Source: Lyophyllum atratum (lineage: Eukaryota > Basidiomycota > Agaricomycetes > Agaricales > Lyophyllaceae). Taken from it: a stretch of 64,000 nt of DNA. Shown here in pieces: positions 22,846 through 34,852 of this stretch. The stretch spans positions 428,353 through 492,352 of the forward strand of contig JACGCN010000038.1 of NCBI GenBank assembly GCA_014905825.1, given 5' to 3'. The translations under genes and the position numbers were made by a program. Below the pieces are notes generated by a model. It did not search any database, was not told where the DNA came from, and was given only the letters and a program-made list of their open reading frames with translations. How positions within the stretch are numbered: position 1 is the first letter of the stretch; each line of letters starts with the position of its first letter.

Positions 22846-25301
22846 GTTGAACAGAGTCTATGAAATGTCGTAAGGAATCTAGAGAGATGGATGGGTGATG
22901 TGTCCTGGATGTGTCCGAGCCAACCGGCCAGAAAAGTTCTGACGAGGTTTGTTTATTTGCTCCTTGCTCTCTTCCACAACCTTCCAGGTTTTTCTTAAGG
23001 CTTATTCCCTGTTATGGCTACATTCTTCTCCTGCTGGATGCTACGGGGATCCTTGGGAATCGATATTGACTTTGGCTTGAATTCGTCTTCACTCCAACCT
23101 CAATAATTCCAACTTGAGCGATGTGGCACTGAACCGAATTATGTATACGAGCTCCCGCGAAGCCCAAATACAAAGGGCCAGCTGTATCGAGACACCATTC
23201 CTTCCTCCGTTCCTCCGGTCCGGGTTATGCAAGTCCCTTCCTGGACTTCATATCTGGTTCAACAAGATCCAAAACTTTCCGACTCGGATAACTTGGGTTA
23301 ACCAGTATCCCAGGGCTACCTGTTTTTTATCTCTTGTTAGATCCGTGGCCACCACATTTGCTCGCGATCTGCCACTGATTCAAGGTCTTGTCGTCTCGCC
23401 ACCTCGTGCCTCCCGTCAGAGACTCAGTCACCCGCCACACCCACCGAAACCGCCATGCAGCCATGCATTTATGTCAATAAAGGCCAAGCGGCGATGCCCT
23501 TCGATAAGATCATCTGCCTTGAGGCTGAGCAATGTTCTGCAATGTTGCTCCTTAATTTTGTGGAAACAGCCGCCGATTGGATCCCAGATAGTACCACCTC
23601 GACAACCACCGCACGGCCTGAATCTTACTTATCTCACGCCAGATTACCTCGGCCAAAGGGATCTATGTTCTTCTGGTCTGCCACATGCTTCCCGCTGCTT
23701 CCCGTTGTGCCGAGAACGCGCCACATTACCGTTGACGGAACCTTCGGACTCAATCAGCCAACTCTGACTTCTCGAGATCGGGTTTCGGGCGTCGTGGTGC
23801 GTATGACCCTTGGCCATCAAGCCTTAATTGCGCTCATGTACCGTAATGTATCTCCTATCCCTATGTATCAATCAATGCAGAATCATCACTGCCAGAAATT
23901 CTCGAGTCATGGAGTAGAGCGCCGCCTCGGGGTGCTCGAGCCCAGATTCCATCCGCGTTGACGATGTCCCAACATACGACGTCACACGGTATGACTGGTT
24001 ACAACCTTGGTATCCGCCAATTATCAACAAGGGTTCAGAGGTTTTTCTTGCGCCGTGTTAGACAATTTAGACCTGACAGGTGTTCATAACAACATTGATG
24101 CCCATGCGTCGCGGTGGGTGGCCTACATAGTTCTTGACCTCCCCCCACGTTGATTCCGCGCTACGATTAGCTGAAAGTTATGTGCACAGGGCCGACAAAA
24201 CACCCTCTCCAGATCATCGTCGCAATATTTTAACAACACTTTTTGCCCTGCGCTCCACCAACACGATGTTTCAGGAAAACTGGTCATGACCGAGTGTCCC
24301 CTTTAGGACGAATCCTTTTGTTTTTCTCCCCCCTTCTGCTTTCGCGCTTGTGATTGAATCTGATTTGCCTTGACCTGGACCGTCTTGTCCAGAACAAAAG
24401 ACATCCAATATCTGCTCAGCACCCACCGATCTCGATCTCTGACTTTTAACCTTTCCAATGACATCATGTGACCCTTTCCGCCTTTTTCGCACATGTCGAT
24501 CTTGATTCACGAGGCACCGACAAGGGCCGCGCCTGGTTGCAAGGAGGCAAACTAGGGCAAAGTTCGCCTATCCTGTTACAATATCGCTCGACAGAGATCT
24601 GGGGATCTACTTGCCTCCTCTTTTCTGTTCATATTGGGGCGTAGAATGGCAGCTTGGAACCTTCCTGCTAGTTTGGGCGCTGTACCAAACGTCAGGTTTG
24701 CCTTAACGTTGGTTACGTTCCGCCAGCGGTCCTCCTCGAGACATTGTCAGTCCTTGGGCAAAATTCCAATCCACGGGCGATGCGATGCGACTCCGGAGCA
24801 TGGATTTCCATTCCCACGAATATTTGACCTCCCTAACATGCCTCTCGGCTGTAATATATGAATTTCGGATCGACGCGAAGGACACTGGGTTGCGATGCGC
24901 GCAGTCGCCGGATTCCTCGCGGCATGACCCCCGTTCTTTTGTTCTTTGCTCTGAATCGCTGATTTCATATTCCACCCCATATCCACTTTGGGGAGTATGA
25001 TATACAGTGTGATATTGTGCAGCTATTGTATGGAATAGCGGCCCACCGGGAATTGTATTATTCGCCAAACCCCCACAAGAGGGAGTCTCCACCCCGACAA
25101 GGAGATGTTATCTCTGGTGCCCGGAAATTTGACGCTGGCCCACGCCCCGAACACTCCGACCCTGGAAGGCCAAACGGACAAGAATAAGACAGTAGCCAAA
25201 CACGCGTGGCCGCAAACATGTCCCCGCCATATATAATCCGCCAAGATTTCTCGATGCAAAGTCCACCATCCTCGATCTCCTCCACGCACCTCTGACTTGC
25301 A
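22846..25301. other. long intergenic region, no gene seen
   Basis: 2.4 kb between AHA1 (minus) and the terpene synthase (plus). The open frames at 23114-23767 and 23455-23961 overlap each other and look like chance frames rather than a gene. Confidence 0.45.
25230..25236 (+). promoter_or_regulatory. TATA box candidate of the terpene synthase gene
   Basis: TATATAA lies 66 bases upstream of the ATG at 25302, in an otherwise GC-rich stretch. Positional inference only. Confidence 0.4.
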
Positions 25302-26707
25302 ATGGTCGCACACTCACATCCCACTTCCTTCATCCTCCCGGACCTCGTGTCCCATTGCAACTTTCCCCTCATCTACCACCGCAACGGGGACGAGATCGCT
25401 CAGCAATCCGTAACATGGCTCGACTCCAACTGCCCCGACCTGACGCCCAAGATGAGGCGCGCCCTTCGGGGTCTGCAAGCCGGCGAACTCACCGCCTTCT
25501 GCTATAACACCACTACACCTGAACGGCTCCGCGTCGTGTCCGACTTCATGAACTACCTTTTCCATCTGTACGTAATCCCTCCCCTATCCCGCGACCCTTA
25601 AACTTACCGACCCTGTCCTCTCCTGTCACAGAGACAACATCAGCGACGGGATGATGACCCGCGAGACGGATGTGCTCTCCGACTGCGTCATGAACGCTTT
25701 ATGGTTCAGCGACCGCTACATGCCCACCGCCGTCCTTGGTAAGGAGCAGCCTGAAGACGAGCTCAACCCCGGCAAGCTGGCACGCGAGTACGTCGATTGA
25801 ATTATACTTTGACAGATCGCACAGATCGCTGACTGGTATTTCTTCCCTGTGCGTAGCTTCTGGGCGCGATGCATTACAGATGCTGGCCCTGGCTGCCAAG
25901 CGCGTTTCAAGGAGACGCTTGAGCTGTTCTTCGAGGCTGTCAGTATCCAGGCTCATGCGCGCGACGATGGTGTGATTCCTGACCTGGAGTCATATATTGA
26001 TGTCCGCAGAGACACGTCAGGTTAGCTTTCACTTGTAATATGCTGAAGATGACCTTACTTACTCTGACGTATTGAAGGCTGTAAGCCGTGCTGGGCTCTT
26101 ATAGAGTGAGTATTTATTTTTATCTGGCCATCATATGGAGGTGCTAATATGGAGGTTTGTAGATATGCCCTGGACATCGATCTTCCCGACTTCGTTGTCG
26201 AGCATCCCGTCATTGAGGCACTCAACCAGGGAACAAATGATCTCGTCACCTGGTCTAATGTACGTTACATCTGCTGGTATAAGGCAACTGGTTCTATATA
26301 CTCAATGTGTTCTATCAGGACATATTCTCCTACAACGTCGAACAATCACGCGGTGACACCCACAACATGATCGTCATCCTCATGAAATACCACGGGCATA
26401 GCCTCCAAAGCGCTGTCGACTATGTCGGAGACCTTTGCGCGCAGACCATTGATGCCTTCGTCGAGAACCGCCGCAAGCTCCCATCGTGGGGCCCCGAGGT
26501 GGACGACATGGTCGACCGATACGTCACCGGCCTCCAAGACTGGATCGTCGGGTAAGTTGTCCACGTAGCATTTTTCCTCCTTTATGAAGTACTGATGCAA
26601 ATTACAGCTCGCTCCATTGGAGCTTCCAGACCCATCGATACTTTGGAACGAATGGTGCAGAGGTTAAGAAAACCAGATTCGTGAAACTCCTTCCTCTGGG
26701 ATCATAG
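25302..26707 (+). CDS. class I sesquiterpene synthase
   Basis: Seven exons (25302-25567, 25632-25787, 25857-26020, 26078-26105, 26163-26259, 26319-26551, 26608-26707) give 347 residues, the usual length for mushroom sesquiterpene synthases. The first metal-binding motif is DNISD in FHLDNISDGMMTRETD, near residue 90. The second is the NSE triad in NDIFSYNVEQSRGD, near residue 225. The C-terminal RY pair is in WSFQTHRYFG. Such enzymes cyclise farnesyl diphosphate with Mg2+ after diphosphate loss. The family resembles alpha-muurolene/cadinene-type synthases, but the product cannot be read from sequence. No P450, prenyltransferase or transporter lies next to it, so it looks solitary. Confidence 0.93.
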
Positions 26708-26906
26708 AACTGAACCCTACCTTAACTTATGTCTACTTGTATGTTTCTCTCCGTAGCGGAAGGTTTTCTCGCGGAATATTTGGTACCATAGTAAATTTCG
26801 AATTTTTTGTAGTGGAGGTATTTATAGCCAGTGACGTCATAATCGGCGCAGCTGGGGCTTTAAAGTCTCATGTAGGCTGTTTGTATTTTGTAACTTGACC
26901 TGCACC
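26708..26906. other. short intergenic spacer
   Basis: 3' flank of the terpene synthase and promoter of the DUF3429 gene; nothing further recognised. Confidence 0.5.
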
Positions 26907-28223
26907 ATGAATACACTGTTTAGACCATTTACACGCACCGCCGCCTTCCGAAACACCCCGCTCATCTTCCGCAGACAGATTATTCGCCCCATTCTTCTCA
27001 ACTCAACCCTGCTTCATCGACGGACAGTCGCCAGCTCGGTCTCGAATCGCCCAGCTAGCCAGTCGCTAGAGCATGCAGTCACCAACATCAAGGAGGAAGT
27101 CGGAAACTCTGCCACTGATCTCGCAAAAGCTATCGCTGGCGCAAACGTGATGCACGACACTGTTTCGGACGACTCGAGTACATCATTCGTGAGCTTCACT
27201 GCTACGTCAGCATCATCAAGCATGGGCTCATTGCGTGAATAGCTCGGGATAACGACTCGTGTGGCGCATGAGGTCCCTGAACCCGTCATGGTCTTCGGTC
27301 TCATAGGTCGGTTTATTCAACTCTTCGGGACCGACAGATTGGCTTAGTCCCTTGAATACTCTAGGTGGACTTCCTTACATAGGAACAGCTGCTACCACAG
27401 TCTATCTAGCCCATGTAGCTGGGAAGGCCGCAATGGGACTGGACACCACTATCGACCCGGGTGTCGCCCTTACATTGTTCGACCAGGCGTTGAACGTCCA
27501 GGTCACCTATGGCGCCGTCATGCTCTCCTTCCTGGGTCAGCCCTCTTTAGAACTCCTAGTCCTCGGTTCCTTGATCTGAATTTGCTTTTTCAATCGGTTA
27601 TTAAACAGGAGCCCTGCACTGGGGTATGGAGTTCGCCGGCTATGGTGGGCATAAAGGTTACGCTCGCCTCTGTCTCGGAGCAGCTCCGGTGGTTCTGGCC
27701 TGGTCTACACTCGGGTTGGAGCCTATCAATGCTTTAATCTGTCAATGGGCCGGTTTCACCGCGCTTTGGTGGGCAGACGCAAGGGTCACCAGCCTTGGAT
27801 GGAGTACGTGCCTTTGCGTCACAACACAATAAAGCCAGCGCTGATTGGCTTCATGTTCGGATCGACAGCACCGAAGTGGTACTCCCAGTATAGGTTTTAC
27901 CTTTCGATCCTTGTCGGCACCTGGTAAGTGCACCCTGAGGATCGATAACACTCGCGCTCAGGTCTCGTTACACCTAAAATAGCATCATTGGCACCCTTGC
28001 CGGAACCTCGTATTACGGTCCCGTTGCTGGACACGGTTTCCTATCGCGCGATCTTGATCTTATTCGGGAGGAGCGGAAGAAGTTGATGCCCCAGAGGGTT
28101 GGAGTCATCCCAAAAGACCTCCCAGTGGAGGCGGTGCCTGCTGAGGAGGACGCGGACCACTATGTCAGAGTTCGCCACAAGAACCAAGGGGAGGAGGACA
28201 AAGGAGAGGAAGCGAAGGAATAG
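26907..28223 (+). CDS. DUF3429 / TMEM69-like mitochondrial membrane protein
   Basis: ATG 26907 opens an arginine-rich, presequence-like N-terminus (FRPFTRTAAFRNTPLIFRRQ). A segment with MHDTVSDDSS and PEPVMVFGLIGGLPYIG follows. The hydrophobic core is typical of DUF3429: NVQVTYGAVMLSFLGALHWG, MEFAGYGG, ICQWAGFTALWWAD, then PKWYSQYRFYLSILVGTCII. The C-terminus is charged (EEDADHYVRVRHKNQGEED) and ends at TAG 28221-28223. Several short introns interrupt it. Proteins of this family are predicted inner-membrane proteins of mitochondria with no settled function. Family assignment is good; exact exon borders were not all verified. Confidence 0.78.
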
Positions 28224-30066
28224 TCTACCAGAAGCGACCCAAGAAGAGAATCAAAGCCTCAACAAGTAAACTAGCCGATCAAGGACTCCGATGGAAACGA
28301 ATGAAGAACCAAAGCTGCCAGGAAATAGCGTTTAGTGAAGGTTTGTACTACTACGTGCATTGTATCTATAGAAAACAACCACCTTCATTTCCACTGCGGC
28401 GATTATTCCATGCGAGGAGCAGGCAGACTCTGATTGAACTTGGAGTAGAATGTGTCGACGATTCCAATGAAGATCAGTCAGTATGCGTATGATAGTCCAA
28501 CATAATCAGAACCCGCGAAGAATCGTTGTCGTCGCGGTCTGTTCATCTGCTTCTCCCAAGAGAGGATAAATACGTTTGCATTTGCTCCCGCGCTGCATGA
28601 GTTTTCTGCAAGTTTCAGCAACATTTTGATGTGCTCCGTTCGAGCATCGATACTTCAATTCCCAACGATGTATCCTACATCACATGCCAAAACACGCCCA
28701 GTAGTCCTTACGTCGATGTTGGGCGTCCACGAATTTGGCAGCAACACTCCAACGCAGCTCAAGCGACGCTTCGACCATCATCCCAAAAGTTCAGCAGCTC
28801 AAATTGGCTGTAGAGTATATTTCCTCGAGAGTTGGCAAGTATAAGTCATCGTGGCAGGGACTCCTCCAGCATAGACTTCCTCAAAGGCGAAGCGGTCGTC
28901 CCAGTTCTTGACTCGTGGAGTTTCAGCCAAACCCATCCGCAGCCATGCCCTTGGATTCCAATGCAGATACTTGTGTCCATGTGCACAAGGATAGGTATGC
29001 ATGACACCCTGGCCTGTCACCAATAGGCGTAGAGACTGAGATGTTGATATGTATTCCGGATGACAGTAGACTGAAATGATACGTTCCTAGTCATTGACGT
29101 CGAAGGGTCGGCGCCTCTGGACAGAAGCACATATGCGAGTCTCTGATTTAGAGCAAGAGGTTGGACTTGGCCCCTTGCGTGGACCACGGTCAGGAGTACG
29201 ACGATCTTGATATACCGTCAGGCCATTATGGCAGTGCCCCTAGCTTTAGATCCTGCGCTTCCCAGGTGGCTGATCCTACTTGTTATCTCGAATTCGACTC
29301 AAGCTCTAGCCCCCGTCATCTCGAGAATGTTCCGTAGCCTATGCCACGAAGTTCCCACTGACATCAAGTGGCAGAGAAGGCGGAGATCTCCTTTTTGGTA
29401 CGTAGACTGTGACATGAACCTGCCAGAAGTAAGGCATGAGGAGGCATGAGGTATGTCCGTTTTGACCCGTATGGACGTGTGCTGATGCGTAGTCGGACCT
29501 TGTCGTGGTGAAGACTGATGCGGAGAGAGAAAAAGAAGAGCTGGTGACGCCCATCGCTGTGCCCATCGCCGATGTACAGAGTTACAAGTCGGCGGTCGCA
29601 CCTTTGGCGAGGACTCCCCGGTATGTATTCAGTCGTCGTTTAATTCTGCTCTACCATTGCAACGCGATGAAAGCAGCTAGGCAGCGTGATTCAGCCATAT
29701 GCATATCAGTCGCTGTGATTGAGACAGACGTTTGATTGAGGTGGGGAGGCACGACTGCAATAAATGTCATAGCATGACGGCAAGCTGATATCCGAAGCAC
29801 CCTCGAAGATTCGCACGGTCCCTGGCAGGCGGTTACGGTTACCTTGAGGCCCTGATATGTATAGGCCTTTGTCCCTTGCTTCTAATCTCTCGTCTATGGT
29901 TCATTAGCACCCTTTCTTTTCTTTACCTTTTCTTTTTTCTAGGTCTTCGAGCTTTTGTCCTACGGCCCTGGTGCATAGTTTTCATACATCCCTTCCAGTG
30001 GATCTTTCACGTTCCTTCACGCCCACTTTCAGCCAGTAACTTTTCCCAATCGCAATTTCCCAAGTG
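28224..30066. other. intergenic region with scattered coding-like scraps
   Basis: 1.8 kb without a supportable gene. A minus-strand frame at 28799-29023 and plus-strand frames around 29207-29735 have mildly protein-like composition but no family match that I recognise and no consistent splicing. They may be relics. Confidence 0.4.
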
Positions 30067-31158
30067 ATGGTCAAGCGCAATACCCCTGTGGGGCGCGCTC
30101 GCCACGGAAAGCGTCTTCCTCAGGTCCTTGACGATTCCGGTAACATACCTAGTCCAGTTACGCTCACGGTTACCGCAGTTCGACAACCGGTGACCTCGAA
30201 CCCTGTAGTAACACCAACCGTCACTGTCTTTGTTCCTCCTGCAGGGACCATTTCGTCGTCAAGCTCAATCTCATCCTCGGTGCCCACTTTCAGCCCTTCA
30301 GTGCCGGCTCCCATTCCCAGTACCTCTCCAGGTACATCTGTTACCACGCTGATCCCGGTGCCCACTCCCTCCGTCTTGCTGAATGATAATAAGGGTGCCA
30401 AGACAAACACTACTGCATCCGGCGCAGCGCCGTCGCAAGGTATCCCTACCGGATCTATAGTCGGGATCGTTCTTGCAATCGTCCTCCTTGCCGTTGCAGG
30501 TACAGTCTTCTGGTTCAGGCGGCGTGCTGTCGCAAACAGGCTGAAGATGAGGGGATGGGCCAGCAAGGAAAAGAATACACCATCTTTCCTGTGGATCGAT
30601 CCCAAAGAGGCGAAGGGTGCGACTCCATATCCTAATATGAGTTTCACCGCCCCTTATCGCGGAGAGACGTCCTCAGAGGCTACGTACAGTGGAGGACCAA
30701 TTCAGCCTTTGCGGTATGGCGCCGCTAATAACGGTCTGGCGTTCATTCCACCCCCTGCCCCACCGCGTCCCCCGCCAGCAGCCGGCATGTACGAGTATCC
30801 CGCCAGTCCTCCTGCGAGCGTCTCTACATTGACTCCTGGTGGAGAATCCTCCCGCCAGCCTCCCCCTAACCCCCTTACCCCAGCTCAGCTTCCTGCAGTT
30901 ATCTCAAGTGCGAAGGTTAAATCCACGTTCATCCCAACGCTCCCCGACGAACTGTCGATCAGCACCGGTGAGGTCGTCCGTATTCATGCAGACTACGACG
31001 ACGGGTGGGCGCTCTGTTCCAATGCGCGCAATGAGGTGGGGATGGTCCCTTTGGAGTGTTTGGATAGGGGGTCTGTTGCGTCTGATTCCCTCCGCGAGTA
31101 CAAGAAGCTGGCGAGAGTCAGCAGTCTGGCGGCCAGTCCATATGGTGGATATCAATAG
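30067..31158 (+). CDS. single-pass membrane protein with C-terminal SH3 domain (Fus1-like layout)
   Basis: One intronless frame of 363 residues. Residues 1-128 are a Ser/Thr/Pro/Val-rich, probably O-glycosylated ectodomain with no clear cleavable signal peptide. A transmembrane helix lies at 129-150 (GSIVGIVLAIVLLAVAGTVF), followed by a basic stop-transfer RRR. Then come a proline-rich cytoplasmic stretch (PPPAPPRPPPAAG) and a C-terminal SH3 domain near 293-340 (STFIPTLPDELSISTGEVV, YDDGWALCSN, VGMVPLECL). Budding-yeast Fus1, which acts in cell fusion during mating, has the same order of parts. The role here is inferred from that layout and not established. ATG 30067 is the first ATG of the frame. 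Confidence 0.8.
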   Translation: MVKRNTPVGRARHGKRLPQVLDDSGNIPSPVTLTVTAVRQPVTSNPVVTPTVTVFVPPAGTISSSSSISSSVPTFSPSVPAPIPSTSPGTSVTTLIPVPTPSVLLNDNKGAKTNTTASGAAPSQGIPTGSIVGIVLAIVLLAVAGTVFWFRRRAVANRLKMRGWASKEKNTPSFLWIDPKEAKGATPYPNMSFTAPYRGETSSEATYSGGPIQPLRYGAANNGLAFIPPPAPPRPPPAAGMYEYPASPPASVSTLTPGGESSRQPPPNPLTPAQLPAVISSAKVKSTFIPTLPDELSISTGEVVRIHADYDDGWALCSNARNEVGMVPLECLDRGSVASDSLREYKKLARVSSLAASPYGGYQ

Positions 31159-31675
31159 AGTGCGTCAGGCTCTTCTTACATTTCCATCGGGCGCTGATAT
31201 TCTTATAGCGGTGAATCTTTGAGACGTCGATCGCCACGTACGCTTTCTGTTTCTACATGGACCTCTTATATTCTTGCTATTTGTAAATATTGGGCTGGTG
31301 CCAATGGCCACTTGGTGGGGTCGCATTCGCGACCAGTGAAGTTACAATTAAGTATACCTAGTTCCTGGTTGCCTCCCGAGCAATGACAAACCACCTTGAT
31401 GTCTACTTATTTACTGAGTAGTTTACGTCGGCGCAATGGACACGAATCAGAATAGATCAAGACCAGGGCCTAGATGCTAGCCAAATGTATTTTTGGACAC
31501 GACATCCCGATCACATATCAGCCTTGATCATCACGTGGGTCCTCCTATTGACAGTTGCCCTTTGAAGGCCGCAGTGGCAGCAGCTGTTCAGCGTTGCCTC
31601 TCGACCAAAGCACAATCTCCATCGTATTGGTTCACCTCAATTGTAGGCAGGACTTAGTCGGAACCCACATTTACA
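31159..31675. other. intergenic, no gene seen
   Basis: About 0.5 kb between the SH3 protein and the F-box/WD40 gene; presumed 3' and 5' flanks. Confidence 0.5.
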
Positions 31676-33903
31676 ATGGTCGCAACAATCCTCGCCGACG
31701 AGGGGTATATCGAGTCGGATGGTGAATCAAGCATGCTCACCGTTAGTAACCAGGGAATGCTTAACTCGGTGGAGGAGCGTGAAGGTCAGTGCAATTCAGA
31801 GGGTGGTCCGAATGCTTCTCTCTCATGTCATTCCAAAGAACTTGCGTATAGGCTTCTTGCTTCGCTGCCTCGCTCTCGTTTGGCAGCCATTCATAAACGA
31901 ATCGCACCTCATCTGCAATTCGACATTATCGGCGTACGTATCTTGCATATCTCTCTCACAGCCGTTATATTTATATCCTCGTAGCGTCTCCCAGCGGAAA
32001 TATCTCTTCAGATATTCTCGCTTCTAACACCGGAATCCTTGCTTCTGTGTGGACTCGTGAGCCACCGGTGGCAGACCCTGTCAAATGATCAGACCCTCTG
32101 GATGAAACTCTGCCGCGCCCATAACTGGGAATGGCGCCAACCCTCTCGTATTCACCCCTTTGACTCCCCGCTCACACACCACGGAGACGGAGCAAACGAC
32201 TCGGACGACGAAGGCATGGGCGACTCCGACGACGACGGCGACAGCGAGCTCATCATCAACGACGTCGAGGCCGCAAAGGCAGAGTTGACGTTGATGCACG
32301 CCGAACTGGACTCGGGCTTTGCATCGACTTCATTCACGGGTCCGCCTGTGCTCGATCCAGGTCCTTCCACGTCCGGCACGCGGTACACCATATATCCGAA
32401 AGGCAGTCCAGGCAGGAGTCGTTCCCGGCCACATGCACGCCACTCAGCACCGCCGGTGCTTAAGACCTTGGGCTCCGCGTCGTACCTGACGCCCGACTAC
32501 AAGCTTCTCTACCAGACACACATGAAACTGCGCAATCGCTTCCTGTCTTCGTCGTACAGACTTTCGGCGCTTCAGACGCGTGGAGCGCCAAATAATGCAC
32601 ACACGAACACGATATATTGCTTGCAGCTGTATACCTATCCCTCGGGGCTGCAGGTCCTATTCACAGGGTCGCGGGACAGGACTGTGAGAGAATGGAACCT
32701 GACCACCGGGCTTGTGGAAAGGGTCATCGGTGGTGTGCATAGCGGCTCTGTGTTGAGCATATGTATTCATGGTGGATATCTCGCCAGCGCCGGTAGCGAT
32801 AATCGTGTAGCTATTTGGGATTTGGAGAAGAACAAGTTATTTAAACTCATCAGCGACCACTCGGACAGTGTCCTCTGTGTGCGCTTTGACGACGAGCGCC
32901 TTGTGTCGTGTTCCAAAGGTGCGTTGTACTTGTCCTATCTACAATTTCTACGATGCTGACTACCCATTTGTGTAGACCACACTGTGAGGACATATTCGTT
33001 CCCGGATTTAGCCCCGCAATATGTACTTCATGCACATCGTGCAGCCGTCAACGCCGTGTCAATATCCAAAGACCTTATCGCTTCCGGGTCCGGCGACAAA
33101 TCTATCAAGCTATGGGACGCGAAGACAGGTAAACTCCTCCGCACATTCGACAACCACCACAGTCGCGGGTAAGTCTGAATCCCAGTGTTGCCCTCCCGAC
33201 CATACTTACTTGTACACCGGCTACCAGGATCGCTTCAATAGACTTCTGTCCTCCGCACATTCTCACTGGGTCCTCAGATAAGCACCTCCGCCTGGTCAAT
33301 ATGACGAACATGCAGGAGGGCTGGTCGACCTCGCCGGAATATCGCTATGATAACAATGTGCTGTCCGACGCTGACCCCCTCCCCTTCACGTCCGTCGCCT
33401 CTGTGCTCTCTGGATCCCGCCTCATGTGTCATGTATGCGGGAGCGAGAATGTGCATCGTGTGCCTGCTGGTGTGCATGGACCCTGTGTTCACGCCGACCT
33501 TGTCCGGAGCGTCATTTTGGGCGAGGACTTTATTGTTAGCGGCAGTTATGATCTGAGTATCAAGGTTTGATCTTATACGCCTCTCTTGGTTTCTAAATGG
33601 TCAACGAGCCTCCTTCCTTTAGGTCTGGGACCGGAAGACTGGTGGCATGATCGCGGATTTGACAGGGGGGCACACCGCGCGGATCTTCTGCATCGGTTTC
33701 GACCGTACCAAGGTATGACCAGTCTTTGAGTGACGAACTCGCAACTCATTGATCGTCCGTTCTCTCAGATCGTTTCATGCGGGGAAGATCAGGTATGAGT
33801 GGAATCTGCATTGATATCTGCCTCAAACTGACATGAAGAACAGCGCATTTGTATTTGGGACTTTTCGCATGGTATCGATACCTCATTCTTGCATTTATCT
33901 TAA
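31676..33903 (+). CDS. F-box / WD40-repeat protein (Cdc4/Met30-like SCF receptor)
   Basis: Seven exons (31676-31933, 31985-32918, 32976-33168, 33228-33564, 33623-33712, 33769-33792, 33844-33903) sum to 631 residues. An F-box starts in exon 2 (RLPAEISLQIFSLLTPESLL, then CGLVSHRWQTLSND). An acidic stretch (ANDSDDEGMGDSDDDGDSEL) and a Ser/Pro linker follow. Seven WD repeats can then be counted, with blades such as LFTGSRDRTVREWNLTTG, LASAGSDNRVAIWDLEKN, IASGSGDKSIKLWDAKTG and IVSGSYDLSIKVWDRKTG; the last is VSCGEDQRICIWDF. F-box plus WD40 proteins recruit phosphorylated substrates to Skp1-cullin ubiquitin ligases. The subfamily (Cdc4, Met30 or other) cannot be settled from this view. Confidence 0.88.
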
Positions 33904-34243
33904 ATCGAAGCACTATCTCAGCATCACACTCATCGGATTTGCATTCTCTCCTTTCACGATACCCTCCGCAGTTGTAGCATTTTTCATTCATTGTCTTCGT
34001 CTTACCGCTGTGTCTCCATATGTATGATTTTGTTCTCATACAGTACGTCTTCTCAGCTCTGTTGGACCGCATTTTGTAGCATGTTTTCATATTGTCCAAA
34101 GTTCGTCATCAGGTGCTACGTAGCATAGTCCGCATAGTCCGCATTGTCCGTAAACGGGTAAATACTGTATGTAAATTACCAAGGTCGAGAGAGTGTCCAA
34201 AATCTGATCCCTGTAAACATAAGGAATCGGTCAGTTTCAAAGC
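33904..34243. other. intergenic spacer
   Basis: Between the convergent F-box/WD40 and Kre9-like genes. It holds a short imperfect direct repeat (CATAGTCCG twice, then CATTGTCCG, near 34123-34151); no gene. Confidence 0.45.
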
Positions 34244-34852
34244 CTACGCCGTCCCAGAATCCGCCACGGATTTGGTGGGTGCAGGAGGGTTGAATTTAAT
34301 CTTGAAATCGGCACTCTCGTTGCCTGAGTCGCCAAAGACTAAAGACCAAAGATTAGAGAAGTGGGGCGCGGCTCAAGTAGAGATATAACTCTTACGGATG
34401 ATTCTTTGGGGAGTATCAGGGTTCACCATGCTTTTCCATAGGTATGGTACGGTGACGTTGACCGACCCGCTTCGGAGGTCAAAACCTTTAACGAGGGTTC
34501 CGTCTGCAACAAAGTATAAATTCAGCGGGTCGAGGGCTTCGGCTTCATTCACGTCCTGAAAAGCTACGTACAATCTTTGAGATAAACGGATGCGCCGTTC
34601 GAGATGTTTACGGGGGCATTGTTAGTTTCCCTACAATAGGAAACAGTATTAGCGTTCAAACTCGAAACAGCGTGTAGGATGAGCGCACCAAGTAACCGTC
34701 TCGACTGCACCCATAGTCCAGACTGTGTCGGCTGTTGGGGAGGTGATTGTAGGGACGAAGACATCCAGGACTGCGCGGGGGGCGACCGCGGCACCGCTGA
34801 CGACGGAAACGAATGAGAGAGCGACGGTGGCAAAGAGCGACGTGAATTGCAT
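34244..34852 (-). CDS. secreted Kre9/KNH-like Ser-Thr-rich cell-surface protein
   Basis: ATG 34852 begins a signal peptide (MQFTSLFATVALSFVSVVSG, cleavage near SGAAVA). The mature part is the conserved fungal domain: DVFVPTITSPTADTVWTMGA, then VETVTWETNNAPVNISNG. After an intron with a TTTGTTGCAG acceptor comes GTLVKGFDLRSGSVNVTVPY. After another intron comes LFGDSGNESADFKIKF, with stop at 34244-34246. Treating the stretch from VYLKD to GTLVKG as an intron removes an apparent in-frame stop. Members of this Ser-Thr-rich GPI-linked or secreted family occur in many copies in mushrooms, with unclear roles at the cell wall. No GPI signal is seen here, so this copy is probably secreted. Confidence 0.75.

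Noticed and set aside
23114..23961. Overlapping open frames of 217 and 168 codons
   Set aside because: They overlap in different frames, show no motif, no signal and no splice pattern, and lie in a long spacer; most likely chance.
28799..29023. Minus-strand frame with protein-like composition (HTYPCAHGHKYLHWNPRAWL)
   Set aside because: No family recognised and no extra exons; kept only as possible relic in the intergenic note.
30120..30647. Long minus-strand frame inside the SH3 protein gene
   Set aside because: Antisense shadow of a Ser/Thr/Pro-rich coding exon.
34560..34580. Apparent in-frame stop in the Kre9-like gene
   Set aside because: A 68-nt intron with GTACGT donor and TTTGTTGCAG acceptor removes it, so the gene is not broken.
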